Part shown: positions 51,664 to 61,170 of the stretch, in pieces
Numbering within the stretch: position 1 is the stretch's first letter
Layout: the number at the start of each line of letters is the position of its first letter
NCBI RefSeq assembly: GCF_000381025.1
Contig: NZ_KB905818.1
Location: 390,133 to 454,132 of the forward strand
DNA length: 64,000 nt
Direction of reading: 5' to 3'
From: Streptomyces sulphureus DSM 40104
Lineage (GTDB): Bacteria; Actinomycetota; Actinomycetes; Streptomycetales; Streptomycetaceae
Notes under the pieces: generated by a model
The model's input: only the letters and a program-made list of their open reading frames with translations
Told to the model about the DNA's origin: nothing
Database searches by the model: none
Program-made: the position numbers and the translations under genes

Positions 51664-53093
51664 CAGCTCCGCAGCCTGGCGCCTCCGGAACCCCTGGCCG
51701 CACCGCCGTACGCGGCGGCCTCCTCGTCACCGCGAGCGACGAGCTCCACGCCGACCTCCTCATCGAGGACGGGCGCATCGCCGCCGTCGCCGCCCGGCAC
51801 AGCGACGTCGCCGACGGCTGGCAGGCCGACCGCACCCTCGACGCCACGGGGAAGTACGTACTCCCGGGCGGAGTCGACGCACACACCCACATGGAGATGC
51901 CGTTCGGCGGCACCTTCGCCTCCGACGACTTCGAGACCGGCACGAGAGCGGCGGCCTGGGGCGGCACCACCACCATCGTCGACTTCGCACTCCAGACCAA
52001 GGGCCGGGCCCTCCGCGAGGGCCTCGACCAGTGGCACGCCAAGGCCGACGGCCGCTGCGCCGTCGACTACGGCTTCCACATGGTCCTCTCCGACGTCACC
52101 CCCGAGTCCCTGCACGAGACCGACCTCCTCGTCGAGGAGGGAGTCACCTCCTTCAAGCTCTTCATGGCGTACCCCGGCGTCTTCTACAGCGACGACGGCC
52201 AGATCCTCCGCGCCATGCAACGCGCCGCGGACAACGGCGGGTTGCCGATGGTCCACGCCGAGAACGGCATCGCGATCGACGTCCTCGTGGAGCAGGCGCT
52301 CGCCGAGGGCCGCACCGATCCGCGGGTCCACGGCGAGGTGCGGCGCGAGCTGCTGGAGGCCGAGGCCACCCACCGGGCGATCCAGCTCGCACGCGTGGCG
52401 GGGGCGCCGCTCTACGTCGTGCACGTCTCGGCGGAGAAGGCCCTCGCCGAACTCGCCTCGGCGCGCGACGAGAACCTGCCCGTCTTCGGCGAGACCTGCC
52501 CGCAGTACCTCTTCCTCGACGTCGAGAACCTCGCGGAACCCGACTTCGGCGGCGCCAAGTACGTCTGCTCGACGCCGCTGCGGCCCAAGGAGCACCAGGA
52601 GGCGCTCTTCCGGGGGCTGCGCACCGACGACCTGCAGGTCGTCTCGACCGACCACTGCCCGTTCTGCTTCTCGGGCCAAAAAGAGTTGGGCCGCGGCGAC
52701 TTCAGCAAGATCCCGAACGGTATGCCGGGCGTCGAGAGCCGCATGGACCTCCTCCACCAGGCCGTCGTGGAAGGCAAGTTGACGCGCCGGCGCTGGATCG
52801 ACCTCGCCTGCGCAAGCCCGGCCCGGATGTTCGGCCTCTATCCGAAGAAGGGGACGCTCGCGCCGGGCGCCGACGCGGACATCGTCGTCTACGACCCGCA
52901 CGCGGAGCAGGTCCTCTCCGCCGAGACCCATCACATGAACGTCGACTACTCGCCGTACGAGGGCAAGCGGATCACCGGCCGCGTCGAGACGGTCCTCTCC
53001 CGCGGCACCACCGTCCTCGACCGCGGCGAGTACACCGGCCGGGCCGGGCACGGCCAGTACGTGCCCCGCGGCACCTGCCAACTGCTCGGCTGA
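51660..53093 (+). CDS. hydA: Dihydropyrimidinase (D-hydantoinase)
   Basis: 477 residues, cyclic amidohydrolase. VDAHTHMEMPFGGT has the first metal histidines, SFKLFMAYPGVF the carbamylated lysine near 163, MVHAEN and YVVHVSAEKAL the further histidines and STDHCPFCFSGQK the catalytic Asp. The FKLFMAYPG and DHCPF motifs are typical of dihydropyrimidinases. It opens dihydrouracil or dihydrothymine to the N-carbamoyl-beta-amino acid, so it acts before the two upstream-encoded enzymes. ATGA overlap with the aminotransferase gene. Confidence 0.93.
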   Translation: MTAPQPGASGTPGRTAVRGGLLVTASDELHADLLIEDGRIAAVAARHSDVADGWQADRTLDATGKYVLPGGVDAHTHMEMPFGGTFASDDFETGTRAAAWGGTTTIVDFALQTKGRALREGLDQWHAKADGRCAVDYGFHMVLSDVTPESLHETDLLVEEGVTSFKLFMAYPGVFYSDDGQILRAMQRAADNGGLPMVHAENGIAIDVLVEQALAEGRTDPRVHGEVRRELLEAEATHRAIQLARVAGAPLYVVHVSAEKALAELASARDENLPVFGETCPQYLFLDVENLAEPDFGGAKYVCSTPLRPKEHQEALFRGLRTDDLQVVSTDHCPFCFSGQKELGRGDFSKIPNGMPGVESRMDLLHQAVVEGKLTRRRWIDLACASPARMFGLYPKKGTLAPGADADIVVYDPHAEQVLSAETHHMNVDYSPYEGKRITGRVETVLSRGTTVLDRGEYTGRAGHGQYVPRGTCQLLG

Positions 53094-53094
53094 C

Positions 53095-53133
53095 GCGCGG
53101 GGCCGACCGAGGGCCATCCGGCCGGCCCCGCGC
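53095..53133 (+). terminator. Hairpin after hydA
   Basis: GCGCGGGGCCG (53095-53105) and its exact complement (53123-53133) form an 11-bp stem with a 17-base loop. It may separate the operon from the F420 oxidoreductase or only attenuate. Confidence 0.55.
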
Positions 53134-53173
53134 CCCCGACAGCCTCCAAGCGACGGAAAGTTGAGGGACCACG

Positions 53174-54202
53174 TTGCGCGACGACATGGACTTCGGACTC
53201 GTCCTCCAGACCGACCCGCCGGCCTCGGCGACGGTCGCGCTGATGCAGCGCGCGGAGGACCTGGGGTTCGACTACGGCTGGACGTTCGACTCGGCCGTCC
53301 TCTGGCAGGAGCCCTTCGTCATCCACAGCCGCATCCTCGCCGAGACGGAACGCCTCCGCGTCGGCCCGATGGTGACCAACCCCGTGACGCGGTCCCTGGA
53401 GGTCACCGCGTCGACCTTCGCCACCCTCAACGAGATGTACGGCAACCGCACCGTCTGCGGCATCGGCCGCGGCGACTCGGCCCAGCGCGTGGCGGGACGC
53501 CGGCCGACGACGCTCGCCCGCCTCGGTGAGGCGATCTCCACGATCCGCGGACTCGCCGAGGGCCGCGAGGTGTCCATGGACGGCACACCCGTCCGCCTCC
53601 CCTGGGTGAAGGACGGCCGCCTGCCCGTATGGATGGCGGCGTACGGGCCGAAGGCGCTCGCCCTCGCCGGCCGCGAGGCGGACGGCTTCATCCTCCAGCT
53701 CGCCGATCCCTACCTCACGGCGTGGATGGTCGACGCGGTGCGCACCGCCGCGTCCGATGCGGGCCGCGACCCGCAGGACGTCACCGTCTGCGTGGCCGCG
53801 CCCGCCTACGTCACCGCCGACGACAGCCCCGAGGCGCTCGCCCACGCGCGCGAGGAGTGCCGCTGGTTCGGCGGCATGGTCGGCAACCACGTCGCCGACC
53901 TCGTCGCCCGCTACGGCCAGAGCTCCGAGGCCGTCCCCGAGGCGCTCACGGCGTACATCGAGGAACGCCGCGGCTACGACTACGCCCACCACGGCCGTGC
54001 GGGCAACCCCGACACCGCCTTCGTGCCCGACGCGGTGGTGGACCGCTTCTGCCTCCTCGGCCCGCCCTCGGCCCAGGTCGAACAGCTCGCGGAGCTCCGG
54101 GAGCTGGGCGTGGACCAGTTCGCGATGTACGCCATGCACGACGCGCGGGACGCGACGATCGAGGCGTACGGGGCGGAGGTGATCCCGGCGATACGGGGGT
54201 GA
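53174..54202 (+). CDS. LLM-class F420-dependent oxidoreductase (TIGR03842-like)
   Basis: 342 residues, luciferase-like TIM barrel. MDFGLVLQTDPPASATVALM, GFDYGWTFDSAVLWQEPFV, GPMVTNPVTR, GIGRGDSAQRVAGRRPTT and VWMAAYGPKALALAG are the cofactor- and substrate-side loops. It closely follows the TIGR03842 group, which tends to accompany reductive-pyrimidine genes. F420 rather than FMN use is inferred from the family. TTG 53174 follows GAGGGA; ATG 53186 is an alternative. Reaction unproven; see findings. Confidence 0.83.
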   Translation: MRDDMDFGLVLQTDPPASATVALMQRAEDLGFDYGWTFDSAVLWQEPFVIHSRILAETERLRVGPMVTNPVTRSLEVTASTFATLNEMYGNRTVCGIGRGDSAQRVAGRRPTTLARLGEAISTIRGLAEGREVSMDGTPVRLPWVKDGRLPVWMAAYGPKALALAGREADGFILQLADPYLTAWMVDAVRTAASDAGRDPQDVTVCVAAPAYVTADDSPEALAHAREECRWFGGMVGNHVADLVARYGQSSEAVPEALTAYIEERRGYDYAHHGRAGNPDTAFVPDAVVDRFCLLGPPSAQVEQLAELRELGVDQFAMYAMHDARDATIEAYGAEVIPAIRG

Positions 54203-54538
54203 GCGGCTCGCAGCTCGACGGGCGTGGTGCCCGTGCGTGTGTCGGCTCCCGGAGTGTGCGGCGTCCACCGCACCGTCGGATCGGCGGCCGTGTAGGCGGG
54301 ACGGCGTGCCCCCCCCGGGGGTGGCGGGGACTGCCGCCGCCCGGCTTCGCCGACTCGGCCTCGTGCGCGGCCGGTTGGAGGGCGGCCGTGCGTGCGAGGC
54401 GTGCCGGGTACGGCAGTCGGCGTCCGGTGGCGGGGCGCGGCTTGAGCGGTGCGGCGGTGGTGGGCCGGGTGCGGAACCGTAGTCGTTCCGTCATCGGACG
54501 GTGCCCGCGGCGTGTGCGGGGACTGTTCGACTGGAGCG

Positions 54539-56107
54539 ATGGCTTCCGCTCACGCTGTCGTCCCCCGCCCGCGCTCCTCCGCTTCCGGCCGGCGGCGTCC
54601 CCGGCTCGTCCGCGGCCTGCTCGTCGGCGTCCTCGCCCTGCTCGGCACCGGCCTCCTCCCGCCGGGCACCGCCGTCGCCGACGAAGGGTCCGACGCACCC
54701 GGACTCAAGGCGCCCGACGCGTTCCGCGTCGCGCCCCACGGCGGAAAGCCGCGTCCCGACCGCGAGAAGCGCCTCCTCATCAGGTACGAGCCTGAGGCGC
54801 GGACCGGTGAGGACAAAGGGTCGACGCTCACCATGGACGTCACGGACTCCTCCGACGTCCTGCGACTCAAGCAGTACGGCAACGGCTGCTCCGGGTCGGA
54901 CCGGAAGGTGGTGTGCAGGGTCGGCGAGGCGTACGACAGTTGGACCGACTGGGCCGGAGCGCTGCCGCGCGCGGCGCCGGGCAGCAAGCCGGGCGACACG
55001 GGCCGACTCCACGTCGCCTTCCGCGACTCGGAGGGGAAGACGAGCCGGGCGACGACCCGCGTCGAGGTCGGCGGTCCCTCCCTCGCCCTGCGCAAGCAGG
55101 GCACCCTCCGCGTAAGCCCGGGCAAGCGGCACGCCGTCGCGCTCGGCGTCCGCAACACCGGCGAGCTGCCGGCGGACGGCTTCGCCGTCACCGCGACGGT
55201 GGAAGAGGGGCTGGACCCGGTCCGCCGCTCCCGGACGTGCGACTACTGGTCCCACGGCGGCGCGACGACCGTTACGTGCCGCTTCCCCAAGGCCCGCATC
55301 GAACCCGGAGAGGAGGCACACGTCGAGAACTGGCTCGTCCTCCGCGCCTCCCGCACCGCCATGAACGCCTCATTCCGGGCCACCGTCGCACTCCTCGGCA
55401 GCGGCGCCGACAACGGGGGCCTCGACGGTACGTCCCGCTCCACGGCGGAGCCCTCCCCGACCGGCACCCCGCGTACCGGTACCGGCACCGCGCTCGCCCC
55501 GCAGGTAAGCAAGGCGAGCGCCGGGCGCAAGGAGTACAGCGAGGAGAAGGACGTCTGGACGAAGGTACGCATCGCCAACCGCCCCGACTACGCGGTCGTT
55601 TCGAAGGTCTCCGCCGCCGGGGACCGCGGCCGGCGCCTGCGGGTGGGCCTGCGCAACGACGGCTCGGGCGATCCGGGAGGCGGCGCCGGCGTCTCGCTCG
55701 TCCTCACGCTGCCGAAGGGGGCCGAGGTACGCAAGCAGCCGATGGAGGAGATCGACGAGGGCACGTTCGAGCCCCTCTGCCGCCACCACGGCCTCACGTA
55801 CACCTGCCCGTTGAGCGCCGCCTCGCCCGGCGAGACGTCAGCGCTCGACTTCGAGGTGCGCAAGAGCGCAGCCGCGGAGGGCGGAAAGGCCAAGGCCGCC
55901 CTCAGGGTGGCCGACACGAAGGCGGACCACGCCGACCCGGACACCGCGAACAACACCCGCACCTTCGACCTGTTCGGCCCGGTGCCCGCCGAGGCCGACC
56001 CGGCGTCGGGGCCGGGAACGGGCTCCGTGGTCGTCTACGCGCTCGGCGGGGGAGTGGTCGTCGCGGGGGCGGTCGTGCTGGTGCGGCGGAAGGTGCGGGT
56101 GCGGTGA
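54539..56107 (+). CDS. Secreted, C-terminally anchored protein with repeated beta domains
   Basis: 522 residues. A signal peptide (RLVRGLLVGVLALLGTGLLPPG) and a C-terminal helix followed by RRK (VVVYALGGGVVVAGAVVLV) make it a surface protein. Between them two similar units, about residues 180-300 and 360-480, read VGLRNDGSG/LGVRNTGEL and have CxxxHG-type cysteines, resembling CARDB/DUF11-like adhesive domains. A Thr/Pro linker with TAEPSPTGTPRTGTG joins them. No enzyme motif. ATG 54539 has GGAG upstream. Confidence 0.72.
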   Translation: MASAHAVVPRPRSSASGRRRPRLVRGLLVGVLALLGTGLLPPGTAVADEGSDAPGLKAPDAFRVAPHGGKPRPDREKRLLIRYEPEARTGEDKGSTLTMDVTDSSDVLRLKQYGNGCSGSDRKVVCRVGEAYDSWTDWAGALPRAAPGSKPGDTGRLHVAFRDSEGKTSRATTRVEVGGPSLALRKQGTLRVSPGKRHAVALGVRNTGELPADGFAVTATVEEGLDPVRRSRTCDYWSHGGATTVTCRFPKARIEPGEEAHVENWLVLRASRTAMNASFRATVALLGSGADNGGLDGTSRSTAEPSPTGTPRTGTGTALAPQVSKASAGRKEYSEEKDVWTKVRIANRPDYAVVSKVSAAGDRGRRLRVGLRNDGSGDPGGGAGVSLVLTLPKGAEVRKQPMEEIDEGTFEPLCRHHGLTYTCPLSAASPGETSALDFEVRKSAAAEGGKAKAALRVADTKADHADPDTANNTRTFDLFGPVPAEADPASGPGTGSVVVYALGGGVVVAGAVVLVRRKVRVR

Positions 56108-56248
56108 GGCGGGGCGCTGTGCCGGTTCCGGGCCGCCGAAGTGTGCCTGTTCGCCCGGCACTTCAGCCGTGGGCAGTCGGTCGTGTCCGGGCGCAGGCGG
56201 GGGGATGGCACGTCCTCGCTGACTCCGGTGTCAGTGGGACCGACCACA

Positions 56249-57091
56249 ATGCTGATCATGACTGACGCAACCTTCGCCGCCTGGCGCGACTTCGCTTTGC
56301 AGCACCTGCCCTCCGACATCGCTCAGGAGTGGCTGGGCCTGCTGCGCCCCGCCGTACGCTTGAAGGTCGATGCCGAATCGGACGTCGTCGCCGGGCAGCT
56401 CGGCGGGCTTCCCCGACTGCCGGAAGGCCAGGAGTGGCCGGTATGGGAGGGGCACGGGCCGCTGTCGCTCATCGCCTCGGTCGACTGCGCCCAACTGCCT
56501 TCCGCGGGCTCGGATCTCCCTCTTCCGAGGGAGGGAACGCTGTTGTTCTTCTTCTTCGACGGTCAGCTTGACGACCACGCGTCCTGGTCCTGGGCGCACG
56601 TCCGGGACAGCCGCTCGGGCGCCCGGGTCCTCTACGTACCGGAGGGTGCGGAAGCGCCGGTGCGTGACGCGCCCGCCGAGCTGCGACCGTTCCCGGTTCT
56701 GCCGCTGACCGCGCAAGCAATCTTCACGGCGCCCGATGCCTGGCATTCGAGAACACGGGCCGCATTCGCCCCTGAGGTGTCGTACCCGGACGACTACAGC
56801 CATCCGGTGAGCGAGGAGGAGTTCGTCGACGCGCTGATCGAGTTCGAGTGTGAGGACGACGCGGACTGCGCGCACCAGATCGGCGGCTACGCCGACGACA
56901 TCCAAGACCCCGTCGAGAGGGAGGTCGACGAAGAGCACGCCGACGAGTGGGTCCTGTTGGCGCAGTTCGACGGCGAGGACGATGCCGACATGATATGGGG
57001 CGACTCCGGGATGCTCTACTGGCTCATCCGTCCTCGGGATTTGGCGGAACTCCGGTTCGACCGGGCCATGTTCACCTGGCAGACATGCTGA
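56249..57091 (+). CDS. DUF1963 (YwqG-like) protein
   Basis: 280 residues. LGGLPRLPEGQEWPVWEGHGPLSLIASVDCA, LLFFFFDGQLDD and WVLLAQFDGEDDADMIWGDSGMLYWLI at the end are the DUF1963/YwqG signature. Function unknown; often found in polymorphic-toxin immunity or stress neighbourhoods. ATG 56258 is an equally possible start. Stand-alone. Confidence 0.83.
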   Translation: MLIMTDATFAAWRDFALQHLPSDIAQEWLGLLRPAVRLKVDAESDVVAGQLGGLPRLPEGQEWPVWEGHGPLSLIASVDCAQLPSAGSDLPLPREGTLLFFFFDGQLDDHASWSWAHVRDSRSGARVLYVPEGAEAPVRDAPAELRPFPVLPLTAQAIFTAPDAWHSRTRAAFAPEVSYPDDYSHPVSEEEFVDALIEFECEDDADCAHQIGGYADDIQDPVEREVDEEHADEWVLLAQFDGEDDADMIWGDSGMLYWLIRPRDLAELRFDRAMFTWQTC

Positions 57092-57282
57092 GGGGCACTG
57101 CCGGGAGGAGTTGACGCGGTGCTCGGATGCGTCTGCGAGCGGTCGTGCAGCAGGCGAGTCTCGCGCACGCGCGTCGTCGCGGGCCTCGCAGCGGACGCGG
57201 AAGCAGCCGAGACCGTGGAGGCTGTCCGCCGCCGGCCGGACTCGGGTGGGCCTCGGCACGCCGTCCGGATAGAGTTGCCCAG

Positions 57283-57783
57283 GTGCCCGAGCTGCAACAG
57301 CTACATGCTCGTCATGCCCCGGCGGTGCTGGCCTTCGAGGTGGTGAACCGCGCGTACTTCGCCACCTCGGTGGCCGACCGCGGCGACGACTTCTTCGACC
57401 GGTTCACCGACCGGTACAACGCCTTGCTGGCTGAACAGGAGGCCGGCACCTGCGCCTTTCACGTGCTCGTCGCCGAGGACGGCCGGGTGCTCGGCAGGTT
57501 CAACCTGGTCGACATCGAGGACCGCACCGCGGAGCTCGGCTACCGGGTCGCCCAGCACGCCACCGGCCGCGGCGTGGCGACCACGACCGTCCGGGAGCTG
57601 TGCCGCCTGGCGGCGACGCGTTACGGGCTCCGCACACTGCGGGCGGCCACCGCCCGAAGGAACCTCGCGTCCCAGCACGTGCTGACCAAAGCCGGGTTCG
57701 TTCTGGTCGGCCCGGCCGACCCGGCCGACCTCGGTGGTGAGTCCGGCAGTTGGTATCGGCGCGATGTGGAACTCCGGCCGTAG
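57283..57783 (+). CDS. GNAT-family N-acetyltransferase
   Basis: 166 residues, RimJ-like GNAT: FHVLVAEDGRVLGRFNLVDI, AELGYRVAQHATGRGVATTTVREL (the acetyl-CoA-binding Q/RxxGxG/A loop), and ASQHVLTKAGFVLVG near the C-terminus. Substrate is unknown; similar proteins acetylate ribosomal protein N-termini or antibiotics. GTG 57283 is preferred over the long low-complexity frame to 57127. Confidence 0.8.
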   Translation: MPELQQLHARHAPAVLAFEVVNRAYFATSVADRGDDFFDRFTDRYNALLAEQEAGTCAFHVLVAEDGRVLGRFNLVDIEDRTAELGYRVAQHATGRGVATTTVRELCRLAATRYGLRTLRAATARRNLASQHVLTKAGFVLVGPADPADLGGESGSWYRRDVELRP

Positions 57784-58124
57784 GCCGCTGATTTGCGGGA
57801 CCATGGGGAAGTCGCGACCAACGCTTCCATGATGAGTGAAGTCCGGAGATCATGCGGTGGCCGCCTGAGCCGTGCCCGTTGGCGGAAGGCGTTCGAAGTT
57901 TTAACGGGTGGTTTCGCACGCGAGGAAGTCGGGCGCCGTAATCGATACTCGGGCCGCTGCCCAACATGTCTGGGGCGGAGTTCGTGGTCGCCCCTGCCTG
58001 GCCAGGGACTTCGCTCGTGAGCTGGACTACCCCGTAACGCAGCACCGCGACCGGCCGTCGCGAGCGCTCCCTCCGACTGTCGACGCCGAATGCCCACTAC
58101 CGAGGCAGGAATGCACAGAGCACA
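57784..58124. other. 341-bp region upstream of the RiPP fossil
   Basis: Several overlapping short frames are present but none resembles a known protein or a graspetide precursor. It probably contains further decayed remnants. Confidence 0.4.
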
Positions 58125-58802
58125 CCGGTCCGGTGCGGATTCGACATCCCGCCCACGTTGCTCACCAACGACGAGCAGACCGCGCGGGAGTTCGCACGTG
58201 AATACGGACCCGTGATCCGTAAACCGCTTCGGAACACCGACTACCAGGACGCCGACGGGCTCCAGAGCTGCAAGGAGTACGCCGACTACGACGCGATCGT
58301 CGCCACCTGCGCCGTGCGCGTCGTCCCGCCCTCATGGTTCGGGCAGTTGACGGACGGCGGATCGATCACCACCGCCCTCAGCGGATGGATGCCGGCGGGC
58401 GGGCTGATCCGCCTCGTCCTGTACGAGGAAGGCACCGCGCACGGCCGGTTCACCGAGGACACCGTCTCCTACATGCTCGCCAGGCCCCACGGGCGTCCCC
58501 GTCCCCGACGTACTTCCGGTTGGGCGGAGACACCCGTACAACCCGTCTCGACCTGGGCCTCCTGGGGCGGTGGGCGGCTTGCTTCGTCGCGCAACTCGCG
58601 GCTTTGTCGGGCGAGTTGATGACCACAGTACGGGCACCAGCACGGGCCGCTGCGCCTGTGGGACCAGGTCGAGTCGGCGTTGCTCCGCTGGCACGACGTC
58701 GGCGCCCCGTCGCTCGGTGAGTTCGGGATGACGGCCACGCCGTTCGAGCAGACCGTGTGCATCGGCTCCCCGGCGGGGCCGAGTTGGCAACTGCCCGTCT
58801 GA
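58125..58802 (+). pseudogene. Decayed fusion of ATP-grasp RiPP maturase and its partner methyltransferase
   Basis: GFDIPPTLLTNDEQTAREFA and GPVIRKPLRNT (from about 58134) look like the substrate-side part of an ATP-grasp peptide maturase. The same frame then jumps into YDAIVATCAVRVVPPSW, TDGGSITTALSGWM and HGRFTEDTVSYMLARPH, part of the protein-isoaspartate-like methyltransferase paired with these maturases. At about 58490 the frame shifts by one base (PTYFRLGGDTRTTRLDLG, FVAQLA), then returns to the first frame for HGPLRLWDQVESALLRWHD and GSPAGPSWQLPV, ending at 58802. At least one fusion deletion, one frameshift and one internal deletion are implied. Not functional. Confidence 0.7.
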
Positions 58803-58901
58803 ACTTCGGGGAGGCCGAGGCTTACTGACGGTTCGAGGACGAGCTCGGAGCCCCCGCAAGCAGCCGATGCAGCAGGCGAGTTGGGCAGACCGACGTGGCG
58901 G

Positions 58902-60074
58902 TCAGCGCGTTCGGCCGCGTCTGTCGAAGACATCGTCCAGCCAGTCGCAGACTTCCTGGGCCAGGCGAGTGGGGTTGTTGGCCTGGCAGTGCGCGTCCGC
59001 GCCGGTGGACGCGTCGAGTTCGAGCAGCGTCTTGTCCTCGACGGGGAGTCCGTCGTGCCAGCGGCGGGCCTGATCGATGAAGCCGGGTCCCTCACCGCTG
59101 CCCGCGATGGACAGGAAGGCGCATTCGACCCCGGACGGATCGGCCCGGAAGGTGGCGAAGAGTTCGGCCAGTTCTGCCGCCGTGGACAGGCCGGAGCGCC
59201 ACAGGTACATGAGGAAGCTGCCGTGTACCGCGCCACCGGCGGCGGCCATGGCGTCGAGCGCCTCGACGGGCAGCATGCTGCCACCGTCGTAGAGCGGGGT
59301 GCTGGCGACGCAGGCAGCGACGCGGCGTTCGGTCATCACGGCACGGCTGACCATGTAGCCGCCGGCGCTCATGCCCATGAGGGCCAACCTCGCGGGGTGG
59401 GTGCCGTAGACGTCGACGAGGTGGTCGATGACCGCTCCGATGGGCCGTTCCGTCTCGCTCATCAGGTGCAGATCCCGCAGGGGGGTGGTGCCCTGGCCTG
59501 GCAGGTCCACCATCACCGCGGTGTAGCCACGCCGCCACGCGTTCAGGCCGATGAGGTGGAACACGTCCTCGCGGGTGGTGTCGAGGCCGCCGTGCAGCAG
59601 CAGCGTCGGGGCCTCGGGGCCGGCGTCCAGGCGCAGCCCGGGCAGCGACGCGGACCCGAACGGCACCTCCAGGTACGTCAGGGGCAGCTCCGTCAGCCTC
59701 GCGGCGTCGGCGAATGCGCTCTCGAACTTACCGATCAGGGCGTCGAACGCCGCAGCGTCCTCGGCGGCGAATTGCCACGCCTGCCGGTAGGCGTAGTACG
59801 CCTTCATCAGGACCTCGCCGGCGCTGCGTCGCCGCCCGTGCGCCTCCCATTCCGCGGCCAGGGCGCACTGTGCGTCGCCGTAGGCTTCGAATTCTTTCAC
59901 CCAGCTCTCTGTATTGCCGTCCTCGATCCGGGAAGCGAGGGCGTACAGTTCGCCCGCGTCCGGGCCGCCTGTCTTGGCGGCGGCCACGGACATCTGGAAG
60001 ACGAAATCCATGTCGCGGTCGTCGAAACGGTAGTGCATTGCGGCGCTGCTGCGCTGAATCGGCTCCTTGCTCAT
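58902..60074 (-). CDS. Alpha/beta hydrolase
   Basis: 390 residues. An N-terminal helical region of about 150 residues (AFAAEDAAAFDALIGKFESAF-like) precedes the alpha/beta fold: TLLLHGGLDT, VDLPGQGTTP, MGMSAGGYMVSRAV (nucleophile Ser, near 236) and a C-terminal DAHCQANN with the likely catalytic His. It resembles FrsA/2,6-dihydroxypseudooxynicotine-hydrolase-type enzymes with a helical cap. Start ATG 60074. It ends just past the RiPP fossil and lies downstream of the AraC regulator on the same strand, which may control it. Confidence 0.85.
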   Translation of the reverse strand: MSKEPIQRSSAAMHYRFDDRDMDFVFQMSVAAAKTGGPDAGELYALASRIEDGNTESWVKEFEAYGDAQCALAAEWEAHGRRRSAGEVLMKAYYAYRQAWQFAAEDAAAFDALIGKFESAFADAARLTELPLTYLEVPFGSASLPGLRLDAGPEAPTLLLHGGLDTTREDVFHLIGLNAWRRGYTAVMVDLPGQGTTPLRDLHLMSETERPIGAVIDHLVDVYGTHPARLALMGMSAGGYMVSRAVMTERRVAACVASTPLYDGGSMLPVEALDAMAAAGGAVHGSFLMYLWRSGLSTAAELAELFATFRADPSGVECAFLSIAGSGEGPGFIDQARRWHDGLPVEDKTLLELDASTGADAHCQANNPTRLAQEVCDWLDDVFDRRGRTR

Positions 60075-60138
60075 GAACGCCACGCTAAAGCGGTACGAGC
60101 GGCGGAGGGAGGACCGAATCCGCGGGCACGGGGACTGT

Positions 60139-61170
60139 TCACGCGAGCGTGCCACGCCGATAGGCGTCGGGACCGCAATCGTGCCGCCGGTGGAAAGCGC
60201 GACGGAATGCCCGGTCGTCGGAGTAGCCGAGCCGGATCGCGATGGCCCTGACCGGCAGCGCGCTGTTGCGCAGCAGATCGACCGCCCGACTGTCGCGAGC
60301 CGTCTCGACCTCGGCCCGCCAGCTCGTTCCGGCTTCGCGCAGGTGCTGCTGCAACATGCGAGGACTGACCGCCAGGTGCCGGGCGGCGGCGTCGAGCGTG
60401 ACCGGACGGTCGGCGAAACCGTCGGACAGGAAGGCCCGTACTCGCTCGGGCCAGGAGTCGGCGGGCAGCCGCCGCCCGTCCGCGTGCCGGCGCAGCGTCA
60501 CGGCGAGCATCGGATCGGCTCCGAGCAGCGGTAGGTCGAGGTCCCGGCGCTTCAGCGTGATCGTGGTCGCCGGGCACCCGAAGTCGACGTCGTCCACCCC
60601 GAGGATCTCGGTGAGCGCGTGGTGCCGCTTCGGCGCCGGCTGCACGAGACCGACGTGGGTGGGGCGGATGGGGCTTCCGGTGGCGTGCCGGGCCATGGTC
60701 AGATGCCAGCTCAGCGCGTAGGTCTCCGCGTGCAGGAAGTGGGGGCCGCCCGGCAGCGTCCGTTCGACGACGGGCCTGCCGCCGCCTTCGGCCCACCCGT
60801 ACGCACCGCCGGTGGTGGCCACCGAGATGTAGCGGATCGCTGTGTCGAAGGCTGCCGCGAGTGAGTCAGCGGTGAGGAACAGGTAGTCGAACAGGCCCAG
60901 CCTGCCGGGCTGGTGGTCACGGCCGAAGTGCGCGCCGAACAGGGGGTCGCCCACCGTTTCGGCAGCCCGGTTCAGCAGATCCATGCCGAGCCGACCCTCC
61001 ACCCAGCCGGCCGGATCGGTGAGCCGGTCCGTGTCGAGACCGGTTGCGCGAGCCAGTCGGCGGCTGTCGACTCCCATTCTGGACAACAGGTCCAGGAGCA
61101 CTCGGGGCCCGGCCACGGAAATGGCGCCCAAGCTCGATGACGGCGACCCGCCGCCACGGGGAGAGCTCAT
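60139..61170 (-). CDS. AraC-family transcriptional regulator
   Basis: 343 residues. The N-terminal part (GPRVLLDLLSRMGVDSRRLA, FGRDHQPGRLGLFDYLFL) matches the arabinose-binding-like domain PF12625. The C-terminal 100 residues hold two helix-turn-helix motifs: LDAAARHLAVSPRMLQQHLREAG and VRAIAIRLGYSDDRAFRRAFHR. It probably activates the alpha/beta hydrolase gene 64 bp downstream. ATG 61170 is taken; ATG 61200 in frame is possible. Confidence 0.88.
   Translation of the reverse strand: MSSPRGGGSPSSSLGAISVAGPRVLLDLLSRMGVDSRRLARATGLDTDRLTDPAGWVEGRLGMDLLNRAAETVGDPLFGAHFGRDHQPGRLGLFDYLFLTADSLAAAFDTAIRYISVATTGGAYGWAEGGGRPVVERTLPGGPHFLHAETYALSWHLTMARHATGSPIRPTHVGLVQPAPKRHHALTEILGVDDVDFGCPATTITLKRRDLDLPLLGADPMLAVTLRRHADGRRLPADSWPERVRAFLSDGFADRPVTLDAAARHLAVSPRMLQQHLREAGTSWRAEVETARDSRAVDLLRNSALPVRAIAIRLGYSDDRAFRRAFHRRHDCGPDAYRRGTLA

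Noticed and set aside
57908..58201. Possible RiPP precursor peptide upstream of the fossil maturase
   Set aside because: No conserved core or leader motif of graspetide precursors could be read in any frame.
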